Below are positions 45,760-58,109 of a stretch of DNA of 64,000 nt, piece by piece. The translations under genes and the position numbers were made by a program. The stretch is from Dicyema japonicum (Eukaryota; Dicyemida; Rhombozoa; Dicyemidae): assembly GCA_011109175.1 (NCBI GenBank), contig RDEW01000022.1:62001-126000 (forward strand). The letters are read 5' to 3'. The stretch's first letter is position 1, and each line of letters starts with the position of its first letter. A model generated the notes under the pieces. It was not told the origin of the DNA and did no database searches. It was given only the letters and a program-made list of their open reading frames with translations.

Positions 45760-47050
45760 TCGACGTAGATAGAGGACGTGAAACAATTGTATTTTAAAAC
45801 TAGTGGCCCTTGGTAGGTGTTGAAATAAAATTATAAAAAATCCAACTTTTATTATTTGCCTCAAATTAGCTTTTTGTCCAAAACAATTAGTTCTTACGTT
45901 ACTCAATCATTCCCTTATTCTTCAGTTGAGCGAATGTCGAGATCACTGCTATCCACAAAAGTGGGGGACAACGGATCAGTTTAAAAAACGACCATAAATG
46001 CATTATGGAAGCGGTGCAATGACTAGGTTTTATTCAATATAAAATATCACACATTATGTAATCTCATTGTTTTCCGCAGATTTTTAATATTTTGATTCTC
46101 AACAGTTCTTTTTTTAAATTTTCATTAATTTTTGAATTTTGTTTTTGAAATCGATTTAATTAAAGTACTTTTGTAAGGTAATTTATGAAGTAATCATAAA
46201 TGAGCAATATTTGTGCAGAATTTAACCGCGTCTTTATTTGGGTTTGAATGCTTTTCATTGTTCCAGTAAATTTTAGTATTAATTATGAAATTTAAGTCTG
46301 TCAGTTATGTTGATGTCTAATTTGTACAAAGTTTCATAAAAATATTGATTAAGATTCATAAATAATATTCCGTATGATATTTGTTAACACATGTTTGACT
46401 TACGTTTATGAATGAAATTAGTGATGCTCAATTATTTATGGTGAATCACGGTATTTGAGTTAGTTTATATATTTGTGATTATTTAATTATTACGTGAATA
46501 GAAAATTATCTCATATTTCCATAATCGGATGAACGAGTTTGTTACATTCCAACGAGTTTTACATTCCTCCACTATAAAAATAGTGGAGGATCTATCGTAG
46601 GGTTTCCATTATTGTATTTTAATTGACTATCTGTTCCCGAGTAGAAACATAGCATATTTTAGAAATTCTCAATCCCCTCAGAAAAATTGATTTAAGAGGT
46701 ATAAATAACATTCCAGTAAAGTACTTGATGAGAAATGTATACGTTGTTAAAAAATATTATACACTGAGAATATTGTATTATATGAAGTATGTTGACATTA
46801 GTTTGTATTTTACGTTTACGAATAAAGTTAGTGAATATTCAATTATTTACGGTGAATCTCGGTATTTGAGTTTATTTATATATTGTTGATTATTTAATTA
46901 TTACGTAAATATTAAAATTATATAATAATATCACAATTTAATAATTTATTTTAAATTATCATAAATTACCGAATTTATTTAAACAAAATATTAGCAACAA
47001 ATCAGGTTCCAACACCAACAAGGAAAACGGACTTAGCGACGGACAAAGTC
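45760..47050. other. AT-rich spacer with a repeated 130-bp block
   Basis: The segment at 46385-46507 recurs at 46790-46921 and again at 63946-64000, with core TTTACGAATAAAGTTAGTGA. No gene is visible. Confidence 0.6.
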
Positions 47051-47359
47051 TCAACCAATTTTTCCAAACGGATCCTAGTTTTCGGAAAGGGTTGGAATAA
47101 CGGGAATGATCTGTCTCGGTTGAGACATTCTTAGTATTTTTTTTGGCATGTTGGGAATTTGAGTGACAGAATGAGTTGTCAATGGTAAACGTAGGGCAGT
47201 TAACGAGACAACGTACGAATCATCCCGCATGAAAGATCTTCTATGGCAGAATTTCAAAATGGTCACCCCATCAAATGACGACTTTAAACGATGTTTGATG
47301 GTATAGTTGAATGCGATGTGTAGGTTTTCAACCATGTCTTCCTTTTCCGTTAGTTAGTG

Positions 47360-48330
47360 GATGGGCATGCGCAGAGGCGTGACTACGGGGGCCATAAGGG
47401 TAGCTGCCCCAGGAATTACGCTTTAAGGGGTGGCAAGTCCAAGTCATAGAGTTTACATTATTAAGTTATACTCACTTTTTTCTGTTTCTTCATCATAGAA
47501 AATATCGACAGCTAATGATCACAGTTTTTTATTGACATCGCTGAAAACTTAGAGCCATCGGTTTTAATATATGGCAGACGCGTGTTCGCTGTGAATCCCC
47601 TTATGTCTCTTCGTAATGAAGCGCGGTCAGTGACCTTGTTATGACGGCGATTTCACGCTTGCGCGGTAAAACCTGCGAGACGACGGTTGTTTTCCTTGCT
47701 ACAGTTTTCTGTTTTAATTTCTTGTGTGTAGAAATGCTCCTGTTACTTAGAACGATGAAGCCAAAGACAACGTTTTTGGTTTGAAACTTTGTCAAGCAAT
47801 AAAGACCGTTTGCAGAGAAAATTGCTTATATATTCCATGCAAACAAGCTGATTTTTGCTTTGTTTGTTTTTTTTATTTTCAATATGAAAATCTAATTTTT
47901 GTAACGAAAATGGAATTAGCGACTGGAGATATTTAAATCCCAGTATTTATGAGCATGAAATAAGTCCAGATCACAATATTTAGATTTTGCAAAAAGATTT
48001 TAAAAATCAAGCACGATTGATTACAAAATCAAAGAGCATATTTTGAAACTTTTTCGAGATAATCAAATTGTTAACGATATGCATATGAAACAAATTTTGG
48101 ATACTTTTTACGATAAAAAAGCGTTGTAGTCACTGAATTTTGGAGGGGTAATTCTTTATCGTAATTTTTCGCGTCCGTTCCAGAGAGTGCGGGGATCACG
48201 AGATAAGTCGATTTTAGGGACTGCTGTCTGGAAGGCAAAATTAACTCCGCCAGATGTACTGAAAAATCACTTAACAGACTACCATGACTCAATTGGATCA
48301 CTGGCTAATAATCTAGTAGAGACAATTTAA
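47360..48330 (+). mobile_element. Possible hAT (TTF/ZMYM-type) remnant
   Basis: GCAGAGGCGTGACTACGGGG near 47370 resembles a hAT terminus. About 560 bp on, DWRYLNPSIYEHEISPDHN (47920-47975) resembles the TTF zinc-finger region of ZMYM/TTF hAT proteins (W..L..RI.EHE.S..H). Downstream, LSGRQN and LANNLVETI follow in broken frames. Evidence is weak and from family recall. Confidence 0.3.
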
Positions 48331-48339
48331 ATTATGTTA

Positions 48340-49560
48340 AAATGCAAATGAGGGCTATATGGCTCACGTGCTTATTTATTTACCTCTAGTCCCTTCAAGT
48401 GAAGAAAACGGATGGCTAAAAAAACATAAAACCCAATGACGGACATTCTCAGAAAACCAAAAAGGTTATTACCGTGCGTGAAATAAACAGAAGGTGGTTT
48501 CATGTTGAAACTGCTTGTGTAGAAAATTTGTAGCGAACAGATCCAACTTATTTCCCTTACCAAGCAACTACCAAATACTTTGCTTGGTAGTTACTACATT
48601 GCGACATTTTGTATATTAATCCATAATTCCATAATTTATATTTCACTTCAATTGCTATGAGGTTAATAAATTTTTATTAAATTGAATTAAAATAAAAAAT
48701 TATTTTTTTAATAAGTAAATAAATAATAAATTATTCCTAAATATTAACTAACATCTCGTAAATATTACATAATTGTGGTGATAAAAATAATAATGAACGA
48801 TATAGTTAAAGGTTGTTAAAATTAAACAATTTAATAGTGATTGTGGTGTATTCTATAATTTCGATTGGCCTTGCGAATTCCTATAGTGTAACCAAATTAT
48901 CAAATGAACCGGAACCGACGTGGAGAATTGATTCAAATCAGTATTCCATATTAATTAGTGAAAATTTTATCTTAAGAATAATAAAAATGTAAAAAACTTT
49001 TATAATTTTAGAATTAAAGTACAAATTTTTACCATTCAATTGTTTCATTGTCTAGTAGTGGATTTTGTATCTTATTCAAAGTTAATCGGATAATAATTCA
49101 ACTTCTAATTTAAATTATAAATAATATTTATATTTTTCAGCCATTTATCTATTGATATTTCTGGTAACTTGTTAAAATATGTTTAGATAATTGGTATTAC
49201 AATAATATTAATTATGATTTCCAGACTGTATATCAGAGCGATACACTTGAAAGTCAATTTGCTGATGATAGTTTGACTTTTAAAGCGTACAAAATGAAAA
49301 TCCAAATATACATCACAGAGGAATTTACAACTTTATAAAATGATGGTTACTTTTATTATGAATTTAAGTTACTAAATACGGATCTACTGAGCCTATTCCA
49401 GGTTAACCACAAATTAGTAACTTATGTCGCCTATTTGGGTTATTTTATTTCTAACATATTTTAGCTGACTCGACTACCACAACATCAACGGAGACTACGA
49501 GTATGTATAATTTTTATTTATTTATTATTCAATTCATAATTATCCATAAATATTTTATCT
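48340..49560. other. No gene recognised
   Basis: Very AT-rich. Short frames only. Confidence 0.4.
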
Positions 49561-49574
49561 TGACTCTTATATAG

Positions 49575-49940
49575 TTAAACCAAATTTGGACTCGTCTACG
49601 TGCAGTATATTCAACCGTCTCTAACTTACGGGTGTGATGCATGGGAAGCCAACCTATCAAACAGGAATATAGAAAAACCTTCCAAAATGGCCAGTAAGGG
49701 TTTGCAAAGGATTTCAAAGACACCTCTAAACCCTACACCTCTTGAGGAATTAGCGAGGAATACCGCAGCCTTACTACGCTCCAAAAAAGTTAGAAACCCC
49801 CGCCCAATCCGGAAATGCGTTGGAACATGGGAAGAACACCAAACAAGAATGAGATGGCTACTCGAGGCGGACGGAATCACTTGACGGCTATGTAGTTATT
49901 TAATTTGTCGGTGATTTTTGGTTTTTAACAATAATAATAT
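49575..49940 (+). mobile_element. LINE-B C-terminus with 3' tail
   Basis: A 94-codon open frame reads IQPSLTYGCDAWEANLSNRN, KMASKGLQRISKTPLNPTPL, EELARNTAALLRSKKVRNPR and ends TRMRWLLEADGIT-stop at 49884. TCGGTGATTTTTGGTTTTTA and ACAATAATAATA follow. The stretch PTPxEELxRNTxAL is shared with 60860-60920. It is the best-preserved C-terminus of this family here. Confidence 0.85.
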
Positions 49941-50229
49941 AGTTAAACCAACTACTACAACATCAACATCAACTGAAACTACGACTCAGGGTACAGTATT
50001 AATATTTATTAATCATTCCTAAAATCATATTAACTATTTATATTTGAAGACTTAACCGCTACACTATTTTCGATGAATAATCCTTCACGCATGACTTCTG
50101 TAAATCATCTCTTTGAAACATCACTGGAACTGTAGGCTGTGACTGCACTATTGATATTAATTTGATTTAAATTAACATTGAGTTTGAGTTGATTAATAAA
50201 TATTCGGATTATATACGCAACCATTATTT

Positions 50230-50290
50230 CTTAAAAACGGTAAACCCTTATTAATCTGAACTAACAAATTTTGGTGCCTTTCGGATTGTG
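50230..50290 (+). mobile_element. pogo/Tigger-like terminal sequence
   Basis: AACCCTTATTAATCTGAACT followed by TTTCGGATTGTG resembles the terminal blocks at 3665-3832 (opposite strand) and 58687-58730. Confidence 0.4.
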
Positions 50291-50393
50291 AAAAATATAT
50301 ATACTAATTTCATTTTTTAAAGACAATTATTCAACAAAGAAACACATGTTAGTTGAGGAAGCCGGCTGCGTAAGTCGCGAACGAGTTCCCTTA

Positions 50394-51643
50394 GAGCAGG
50401 TTTCCCAAAGTGGGTCTTGAGAAATTCAAAGAGGGCGTTTATGAGTAAATCGTTGATCGTGGTGTTTTTAATTTCAAGGGGGCGATAATAAATTAGTTGT
50501 AAAATTTATATCATACATTATGTGTATTTTTATTATTCAACAATTATTTTTTGCTCGAAAGCTTGAAACTGATACAAAGGGGAAATCAATGTTCGACAAA
50601 GTCCATGAATTTCTCTGTATTACAGATATACCATTAACAAATATAGTTGCATGTGCAACTGATGGGGCACCTTCAATGATTGGTCGCCATCGCGGTTTTA
50701 TGGCATTCTTAAAACAACACGTAATGATTATTCATTTCGTGATCCATCGACATCATCTGGTGGCTAAAAATACAAATGGTCGTCTGCATGACTCTCTCAA
50801 TACAGTTAATTCTGCTCTTAACAAAATTAAATCCAACTCTTTTAATTCACGTATTTGTTGAGAGCTATGTATTGAAATAATTAAGATTTTATACGATTAT
50901 TAATACATACTGAAGTTTGGCGCGGATATTCTCTCTTTCAGCACTGTTGTAGTTCAGCCCGGAACTAGAATCCGTTAAACATGATGTGGCTTATTTATAT
51001 TTTTGCTAAATTTAATGAACTTAACATGAAATTACAATTTGCTGATATTAATTTAATCAAGGTAGTAATTTTTTAAAATTATTTTAGGGAAAGTCACTTA
51101 TTTCTGCTTTTATTTCAATACTACCTTTATTTGTAGGAATATTGGCAAAGAATTAATCCAACTTCCACGTCTCAACGGTCTTAAAGACTTTCTGATGATT
51201 TCGAAATTTATATTGAACATTTGATCACTCTTGAAAAAGATATGAAGGGACGTTTCAAAGATTTATGTGAACTCAAAATCCGATTGGGTAATAGACCCCT
51301 TCAGAATGTAGATGACGTTGAATCTTGTTGTCAAGAGGAACTAATTATGTTAAAAACGATTTTGAAATTAAACCCACTTTTAAACACCCGTCATATCAAG
51401 ATTTTTGGTTAAAAAAAGATATTTTTAAAAAATATTCTGTTATGGAAAAAATTCAAAATTGTTTTTTATTGCTTTCCCCACTTTTTTGGTCGAGAGAGGC
51501 TTCAGTATTGTATCACAGCTAACCAAAAAGAGAAACCGCTTGGACATTGTTGAAAGAGATCTACGGAATAGGCTTACAAACATGAACCCAAATATTGAGA
51601 AACTTGTGTCTAACTTTTTGCAACATCATTGTTCACATTAATA
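50394..51643 (+). mobile_element. hAT transposon remnant, ZBED5-like transposase
   Basis: The putative left end is CAGGTTTCCCAAAGTGGGTC near 50396. The transposase begins ETDTKGKSMFDKVHEF (about 50570), then TNIVACATDGAPSMIGRHRG (catalytic-core D in CATDGA), HVMIIHFVIHRHHLVAKN, GRLHDSLNTVNSALNKIKSN. Then a broken middle leads to AFPTFLVERGFSIVSQLTKK and RNRLDIVERDLRNRLTNMNP, the C-terminal dimerisation segment, with a stop at 51641. All blocks and their order match ZBED5/SCAND3-type hAT proteins. The BED finger is not seen, and stops interrupt 50860-51220. Inactive. Confidence 0.85.
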
Positions 51644-51719
51644 TTTCAAACTCGTTACCATATTGGTTTTCCTGGTTAACACTTCTAACTTCTTCCTTAT
51701 TAGTCCACCCGTGAAGATA

Positions 51720-52035
51720 GGATAAATTGTGGAGACTGCAATAAGGTTAATTGGACCACAACACGAATTCCAGCTCATTTAAAATTTCTTATCTAACTAC
51801 AACGGAAACTTAAAAATTTTACCGAGCTGCCTTCTATTCAATAGAGTATCGAAATATCTACAATCATACAGAAATTTTGAGCAGATGTCATGTCCAATGA
51901 GAAGAGCTATTCAAGATTCTCGACTCCACCGGACTCGTCCTCTCCTTTGTCGGTCTGAGATCACTTAGTTAGATGAGAACTTTTATTTTTTCTCTTTAAC
52001 CCAGTGATCCTGGGGGAATAATAATAATAAACGAA
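51720..52035 (+). mobile_element. LINE-B 3' end
   Basis: Homologous to the reverse of 19680-19990: GAGACTGCAATAAGGTTAAT, TATCGAAATATCTACAATCA, CGGTCTGAGATCACTTAGTT (ending SEIT-stop) and the tail CCCAGTGATCCTGGGGGAAT with AATAATAATAA. Confidence 0.75.
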
Positions 52036-52479
52036 TAATGCTGGCCATCACTTCTCTCTACCAACATACGAAATCCTCTTTCCTTTGTTGCAACCTCTAG
52101 GTATTGATAACAAATCATCTATTTGAATGTCATGAATTAGCACAACGTTCGTCTACAATGTCGGGACTGACCGATCTATGGAAACGATGATTTGCATGTT
52201 TTTTCTAGTGGCACGCGTCATATCGGTATTTTAAAATGATTTGCATTTTCTCCATGTGGTACGCATCATAGACTCCCCTTCAAATATAATGTTCTAATAG
52301 TGGGTTCATTATGGTACAATAAAGTTATCCTTTGGGTTATTTTTCACAACCCGATTCTCCTCTAAACATAAGGTTTGTCCCTTTTTTATTTGGAAACTTG
52401 CATTATGTGAGGCATGAACATGGTTTTTGCTATTATAATAAAAATGGTAACCTCAAATAAAGTCTAAATAAAAAATAGC

Positions 52480-53005
52480 CACTTTTGTTTTAACGACACT
52501 TTGGAAAATAATTGAAACCTGCACAATCACTAGTGAAACTATGTTAGGTTGATTATAGAATTAAAGCTTCCTTCTTGACTAGCCTTAATTTCTTCGTGAC
52601 TAGCCCCAAGGAGTGTCTTTTTTATACTGGATTTAAAGGATTTGAGTGAACGGAACAACCTGGAGTTAATTATTCAAAAGAACTTCTCAAAGATAATCTC
52701 TCTGAGGACTTCCTCGCTTAAATACATTTCGAACTACACTTTAGTTACGATTTGAAAGATCCAGGTTCGTGAAAGACGGACCTTCAATGGGGTGCTGGAG
52801 CTCGTGGCTTATATGTTGTGTGTATTTCATTCTCAAGTTAAACATGGTGTGATTCAAGCTGTCGCTGTGTACCTGTAAGATTGTGGAGAAATATCCAGTT
52901 CTGTTTGGTGTTGTTTTGGAGTATTTGATACGGGTTACCCCAATTGGTGTTCTAAAAAGGGAATATGGTTGGTTTTTATTAATTTTGTGCTTCGTTTTCT
53001 TAATT
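52480..53005 (-). repeat. Repeat unit X, copy 2 (inverted)
   Basis: Reverse counterpart of 23145-23665. The minus strand keeps a 90-codon open frame at 52741-53013 with SDSLNHTMFNLRMKYTQHIS and HELQHPIEGPSFTNL. Not a known family. Confidence 0.75.
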
Positions 53006-53193
53006 AAAATCATTAACCTTATTTGATCAGAGATTTGATGGTTAATTCAAAAATAAACAAATGGAATCATTAGTTTGGGTAGGAGATTATAACTTCGGTT
53101 ATGGATCTATTAAATGTGTACATGAACTGAGTAACAGAAGATCCCTTAGTAATCAAAAAAAATACTTGAATAAAAATTATTATAAATTTTTTA

Positions 53194-53365
53194 ATCGCTT
53201 TATTGACTCAAAATAAAATTTTTTGTTTTTTGAAGGAACAAGGGACCGATCCTTCGACCTCTTCTATTTTCGACCCTTTTCTCGCTTAATCGCTTGATTG
53301 ACTCAAAATAAAATTTTTCGTTTTTTGAGGGAACAAAGGACAGATCTTTCGAAGCAAAACTTAGT
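53194..53365. repeat. Tandem duplication, period 95 bp
   Basis: ATCGCTTTATTGACTCAAAA at 53194 and ATCGCTTGATTGACTCAAAA at 53289 start two copies. Both continue through AAATTTTTTGTTTTTTGAAG-like sequence and GGAACAA.GGAC.GATC.TTCGA. Confidence 0.85.
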
Positions 53366-53392
53366 GGTTGTTAATGTTTTCAAGTAATAAAT

Positions 53393-54134
53393 TTGTCTTA
53401 TCAACCCGGACAGTATCAACAGCCTGGACGCTATCACATACGACAATTATTAAGAAATTTGATTAGTTGTATATTTTCTGGCCTAAAATATGATTCTCTA
53501 ATATGGCATGTATCAATTCAAAACATTACATTGGTACCTGGTGCCAATTTTTCTATTATTGAACTGAATGTGATTAATTTGTATTGAATATTACTTATTA
53601 TAGTTTCTGTAGGAAGATGAAAGTTTGATATATGTAATCAAACTTACTTTTATAGCTACCATTGATACCTTGTTATATATATTTTTAAATTAATAGGTTT
53701 TAAAAAGAATGCAATTCCCTGATATACATCGCGATCGATTTCGCTGAACATTTAACATTACTTTCTCATCTGTACATTTTTTTAATTTATGTAGTCACTT
53801 TCCATACAGAATAAAAGTTGCTCAAACATTTAAAACCAGTTCCAAGGGTATTGAATTAGATGTGTATTTTTAATAATAATAATTTAGTCCCATCGTGTGC
53901 AGGGGTACATTCGATAATCCAGAGGCGTATGATATTATATTTAATATAGATATGAAGCACCACATGGTAGTGGCAATTTATATCTCAAATTTAATTACTT
54001 GTATTTATACAAAGGTACTTATTATAGTCGAAGATTCACGCAGACATGTGAAACATGTAATTAATAATGTTATTTCAGGCTGCAGTGCCATTGTGGACAG
54101 GTTCAATGTAATGGGTACTTGCGGAGTTTACTAA
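53393..54134 (+). pseudogene. Possible galectin-like gene remnant, copy 2
   Basis: An open stretch at 53393-53587 reads SYQPGQYQQPGRYHIRQLL then IQNITLVPGANFSIIELNVI: a Pro/Gly/Tyr-rich segment followed by a beta-strand-like region. A second stretch at 53895-54134 reads TFDNPEAYDIIFNIDMKHHM, VLIIVEDSRRHVKHVIN and CSAIVDRFNVMGTCGVY-stop. The succession DIIFNIDMK, RRHVKH, AIVDRFNVMG resembles galectin strands (DIAFHFNPR, FKHR, IDTLEIxGD), but the sugar-binding H-N-R/W-E set is not preserved. Candidate tiny introns exist (for example 53773-53795, 23 nt GT-AG), though I could not build a full consistent model. It could be another beta-sandwich or a pseudogene. Confidence 0.35.
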
Positions 54135-54419
54135 CATTTTACTAACTTATCGGTTTTTCGGAATTATAAATTAGTGTTAATTAATTCAAATTTATTATGA
54201 TTTAAATAATATCCTGGTTGGCCAACTAAATCACACATCTTTTCTTTTGACTCGGAAAGACTATTTTCATTTAAGAAATAATGAAGAAATGAATCGAATA
54301 TGATAAGTGTTAAAGAACTGATAGGTTTCCTTAGATTTATGAATGACGTGAGCATTATCCCAATTAATTTATTTAGTTTTGATCCCTGTCGACATAATTG
54401 TCACTGAGTTCTTTGTCAA

Positions 54420-55475
54420 GATATTCAAGGAGATCGATTATATGACACAATTGCTTCTGAGAGAGTCAGGCGTCCAAATTTCTTGAGAATATTCCTCGTC
54501 GGAGTATTTAAATGTATTGGCACACAACTTCTTTTGTCATTTGGTGTCAAACTCGACGGATCAACACCCTGAATTATTTTGATCTGATCCCTGAATATCG
54601 AAAGTGTTTTCTTCGTCATGCATATGCCCCCGTCTGGTCTATTTTATATTATTTTTTCTGCCCCCAACTTCGGACACATTATCTTCCGATAGTATTTCCA
54701 AAAATAGGGATTTTTTACATGAATCTTCGCACCCTCAGCCTTTCATATCGGTCCGTTTAATTTTTTCATTATTAGACATCAAAATCCCTATGTGACCTCA
54801 ATCTAAATGTGATATGTTGAACCTCAAGAAAACTATAGTTTTGGACATTAGCTGGCGATTCTAGGAATTCGCCAAGTTTGTTCTCAATATGATAAGAAAA
54901 ATAATTTGGGTCATCTGATGTAAGGATCACAAAGCCATGTGAATTAGACAATAATTATAAACGCCATCCATCCTGCATGGTTTTGTCACTCAAAAGGCAT
55001 TTTTCACTGCAGGCATCCTGATTTGTCTTCAAAACCAGAACTAGTATTCTTCCAATTAAGGTCGCCAATTAAGATGGTATAGGGATTCTTGTAGAACTCA
55101 GAGATATCTGTAGAACAAATTTCAAGATTCTTGGAGTATAGACCTCCAACAGTAATGCATATTCCCTTGCAACAAACGTCCATGATTACAAAATCACACA
55201 ATAAACGACAAAAGACTTTTGGATTACGAATTCTGAGGCAGTCGTGGTAGAAAATAGACGTTCCCCTACAGCAACTGCTCAAACTTTCCATAAAACGTCA
55301 ACGGAATTGTATCCCGTCAATATATTACATTTCGATTTCTTTATTTCATCTCATTGACTACCAAGATGTCGATCTTGGATGCCCTAGCAAGTAGTACTTG
55401 TTCATTATGCCTTTTCCCTAGAGGTCGGGTATTCACTAGCACTATTTTTAGTCCTTGTTTCAACATTCTTGTGGC
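54420..55475 (-). mobile_element. LINE ORF2 endonuclease region
   Basis: On the minus strand KIVLVNTRPLGKRHNEQVLL and ARASKIDILVVNEMK (about 55345-55455) are the APE endonuclease N-terminus. NPKVFCRLLCDFVIMDVC and NPYTILIGDLNWKNTSSGFE (about 55030-55100) contain the GDLNxKN motif. DPNYFSYHIENKLGEFLE follows near 54860-54920. The remainder to 54420 is doubtful. Stops and frame changes are frequent. It continues directly from ORF1 at 55480-56660. Confidence 0.75.
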
Positions 55476-55479
55476 CTTG

Positions 55480-56660
55480 CTTTTTCAAAACCAGACTTAC
55501 TATCTCCATTAAATCCATCTGTGTAATCGCACACAGATAGTTAAGCTGTGACATAATCTTTGATATTTCCGTATAAACCTTCTCTGATAGATTGGGTGGG
55601 ACTTCATTCGATTTTCGACTAATTTTTGGTGACGTTTTGACGTAACTTCTTTGCTGTCTACATTCTCCTAATATCGCTTATTATCAGCTGTCCATAGTTT
55701 TACGTTAATCTCATATGATCAGACTTTTTGGTGGCTGGACTTTCACCATATCTGGCACAATTTGAGGATTATTCACAATTTATTCAATTCATTGTGTTCT
55801 CGGGAGTCTCTCCACACGCAGTCAGGTCGTGTTCCCTTGCGCAACTGAGACACCTCTCTTCATAGAATATATGTGTTCATAGCGTTTGCGGTTTAAACAC
55901 CTCAATGGGCCTTTTTTGTCCTATTCGCATTTTATTTGTACGTGACAAATGTTGAAATCATGTCGGACAAGCGAAGTAGCCTCCTCTGCCTTTGATCCAA
56001 CTAGAACCTTTACAAGAGTGAGTCTCCATTTTCCTTGTAGAAACGGCATAAGCTCGTGGAAGAGGGACTAATTCCTCTACAAATTCATGAAGGTCGTTAT
56101 CATAGATCTATAAAGGCAGGTTGTTCAACACAATTTTGGAATATCAAGTCGGATTTAACTAAAGCAATATTTTCCAAGAACATAAGGAAAAGTAGCATCC
56201 ACATGTTCATAAAAATTCGTTTGTCCCCTTTTTTCTGAATTCGAGGCGGAAGATCCCATAGCCTTTGTGGCTCAATCTGATAGATCCCTTAAAGTTGAAC
56301 GAGTAGAGCACGTTAGAAATTTTGATAGCTCTCATATTTGATGTGACAGAAATCTGCATAAACTCATTGCCAGAGTATTCAAAAGCTGGAGGATCATGAT
56401 GAATATACTGCGTTTTAGTTTCTGTTGATGTGAAAACTGTCTGGATCTCGTCTTCAATCTTTTTTCACAGTATTAGCTTCTTTAGCTTCAGGAAAAGTTA
56501 TAACTTTTACTGTCGCACTTTTTGATACATTCGAACTAATTTTTGAACCATTTTTTTCGGTTATTGTCACAAAAACTTCACAATCACGTTTTTTCAAGAA
56601 TAGTTGTGTACTTTTGATTCCGGCCAGGCATTAGCCGTCTCCTTCGTATGGTGGATCCAT
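55480..56660 (-). mobile_element. LINE ORF1 (gag-like) remnant
   Basis: The minus strand near 55795-55890 reads GPLRC..., and in the adjoining frame ERCLSCAREHDLTACGETPE. The second is a CCHC zinc knuckle (C-x2-C-x3-H-x4-C) as found in Jockey/I-type ORF1 nucleic-acid-binding proteins. The segment further upstream (56050-56600) is poorly preserved. Its position immediately 5' of the endonuclease supports ORF1. Confidence 0.6.
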
Positions 56661-56664
56661 TTAC

Positions 56665-56795
56665 CCCATTTTATTTATTTTTAATATTTAACTCCAAGAC
56701 CACCAAGAAAAATAGGTCAAAACATACTAATTAGGTGATCCAAGCCTCCAAAAACATCCGAACTCTCTTCGTTTGGTCTTCTGTGACCCAACCCC
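56665..56795 (-). mobile_element. LINE-B 3' end, head-to-tail with the next element
   Basis: The minus strand reads VFLEAWIT-stop, then TTCTTGGTGGTCTTGGAGTT and TTAAAAATAAATAAAA. This 3' end lies just upstream of the ORF1 remnant on the same strand. Confidence 0.65.
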
Positions 56796-56848
56796 ATTCC
56801 GTAAGCGCATTCTCTTCCTTCTGCATAGGAATTCAATTGGTGTGCACT

Positions 56849-57065
56849 TTTTTTATAATAATAAGTGCCTTTTCACGAAAGCCATAATGTTTGTAGGCAG
56901 GACACACAATTTATTTAAGTAAAGAACAGTTAATTTTAACTAATCGTAGAACCAAGGAATGATCTTCACTTTTTTTATTCTTTATCTTGTGTGTGGGTCC
57001 TTTCTAGACAATCCAGTTCGCAGTGAGTATCCACTGATGACGGCGTCACTCTTCAAACCACTTTT
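56849..57065 (-). mobile_element. SINE-1, 5'-truncated
   Basis: AATAATAAGTGCCTTTTCAC, GGCAGGACACACAATTTATT, GTAGAACCAAGGAATGATCT, TTTCTAGACAATCCAGTTCG and GACGGCGTCACTCTTCAAAC are collinear with 38523-38750. The tRNA head is missing. Confidence 0.8.
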
Positions 57066-57104
57066 TTTATAACCGACCGAAATTCCTCTGCATGGGCCAC
57101 CTTT

Positions 57105-57850
57105 TCTTGAATGGGTCAAAAATGTCTAATTACTTTGCCACAATGTTTAATAACTTTATCAAATTGTTAAAAAATTGTGTCAAAAGTTTAACTCGTTTTT
57201 TTATAATGTTTGTTACAGGTCAAATTGCGCGAAAATCAAATTTTAAGTGAATCTGAAGAGGGGCTTCGCACATTGACACTTCAGAAGGTAACTCACAATA
57301 ACCAAATCTCTTGTTGTTTATCTGATAGCTGCTCTTCGTTATCTGAGAGCTAAAAATTGTCCTACTTCTATCTAGGAATTAATATATGCGGATGACCGGA
57401 TTTTGGTTTTGAGGCATCAATGATATCTATTTATATTTCAGACAAGAGTACTGCAAGGCAAGTGAAATAATTTTTTCTCGGACAAGAGTACTGCATGGTA
57501 ATTTAATTGGTATAATTTTGGAGGATTAGACGTGAAGTTAACACAAAGCAATATGAAGTAGCCTGGGCTTGGTAGAGAGTATTTTGCCTTCTTTAGAATC
57601 AAATAGATGATATTGTACGAAGTAACAAATTATCGTCATTTGCTCTCCTGAATTGATTTTATGTGAAATATTGAAAAATCGAATAAGGTAATCGTTTGAT
57701 GACAAATGAATGTTTCTGTGCGATTTTGGCTACAGATTGATCTATCAGGACTAAAAGCTTATCAACCTCGATATTCATTTTTACTTGAAAGTAAAAATAG
57801 GTCATGTTTCTCTTTGACATTAAAATTAGGTCAACCGTTGAAATAATTTT
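57105..57850 (-). repeat. Repeat unit Y, copy 2 (inverted)
   Basis: Reverse counterpart of 20985-21725. The minus strand is open for about 80 codons up to 57659 (FYFQVKMNIEVDKLLVLIDQ, SVAKIAQKHSFVIKRLPYS). The two CAGTACTCTTGTC motifs and the degenerate TTATTAAACATT-type repeats are present. Unknown origin. Confidence 0.75.
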
Positions 57851-58109
57851 AAATATACATTTGATGACTATAGATGCTACTAGTATTCTTACTATTATTC
57901 GCAACCAAATGTGGATTCTATTAGTTTATACTGACCTTACTCTTTATTCTTATATCTAGATCTGTGGACGTATAGGAGGACATTCCCTTAATGATCTAAA
58001 TGACTGAATTAATCTGAAATCGCATTAAGATATGTTTTTGAAAAAGAAAGAGTTTCTTGAGAACAATTTGATGCTAAAAGGTCTGCTTCAAGATGACTAG
58101 AAATTATTC

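Noticed and set aside
45550-45906. Minus-strand repeat protein (LYLCTWHIFLYILPSR units)
   Set aside because: The frame is open because the 48-bp units lack stops. No start context or family, and a DNA tandem repeat explains it.
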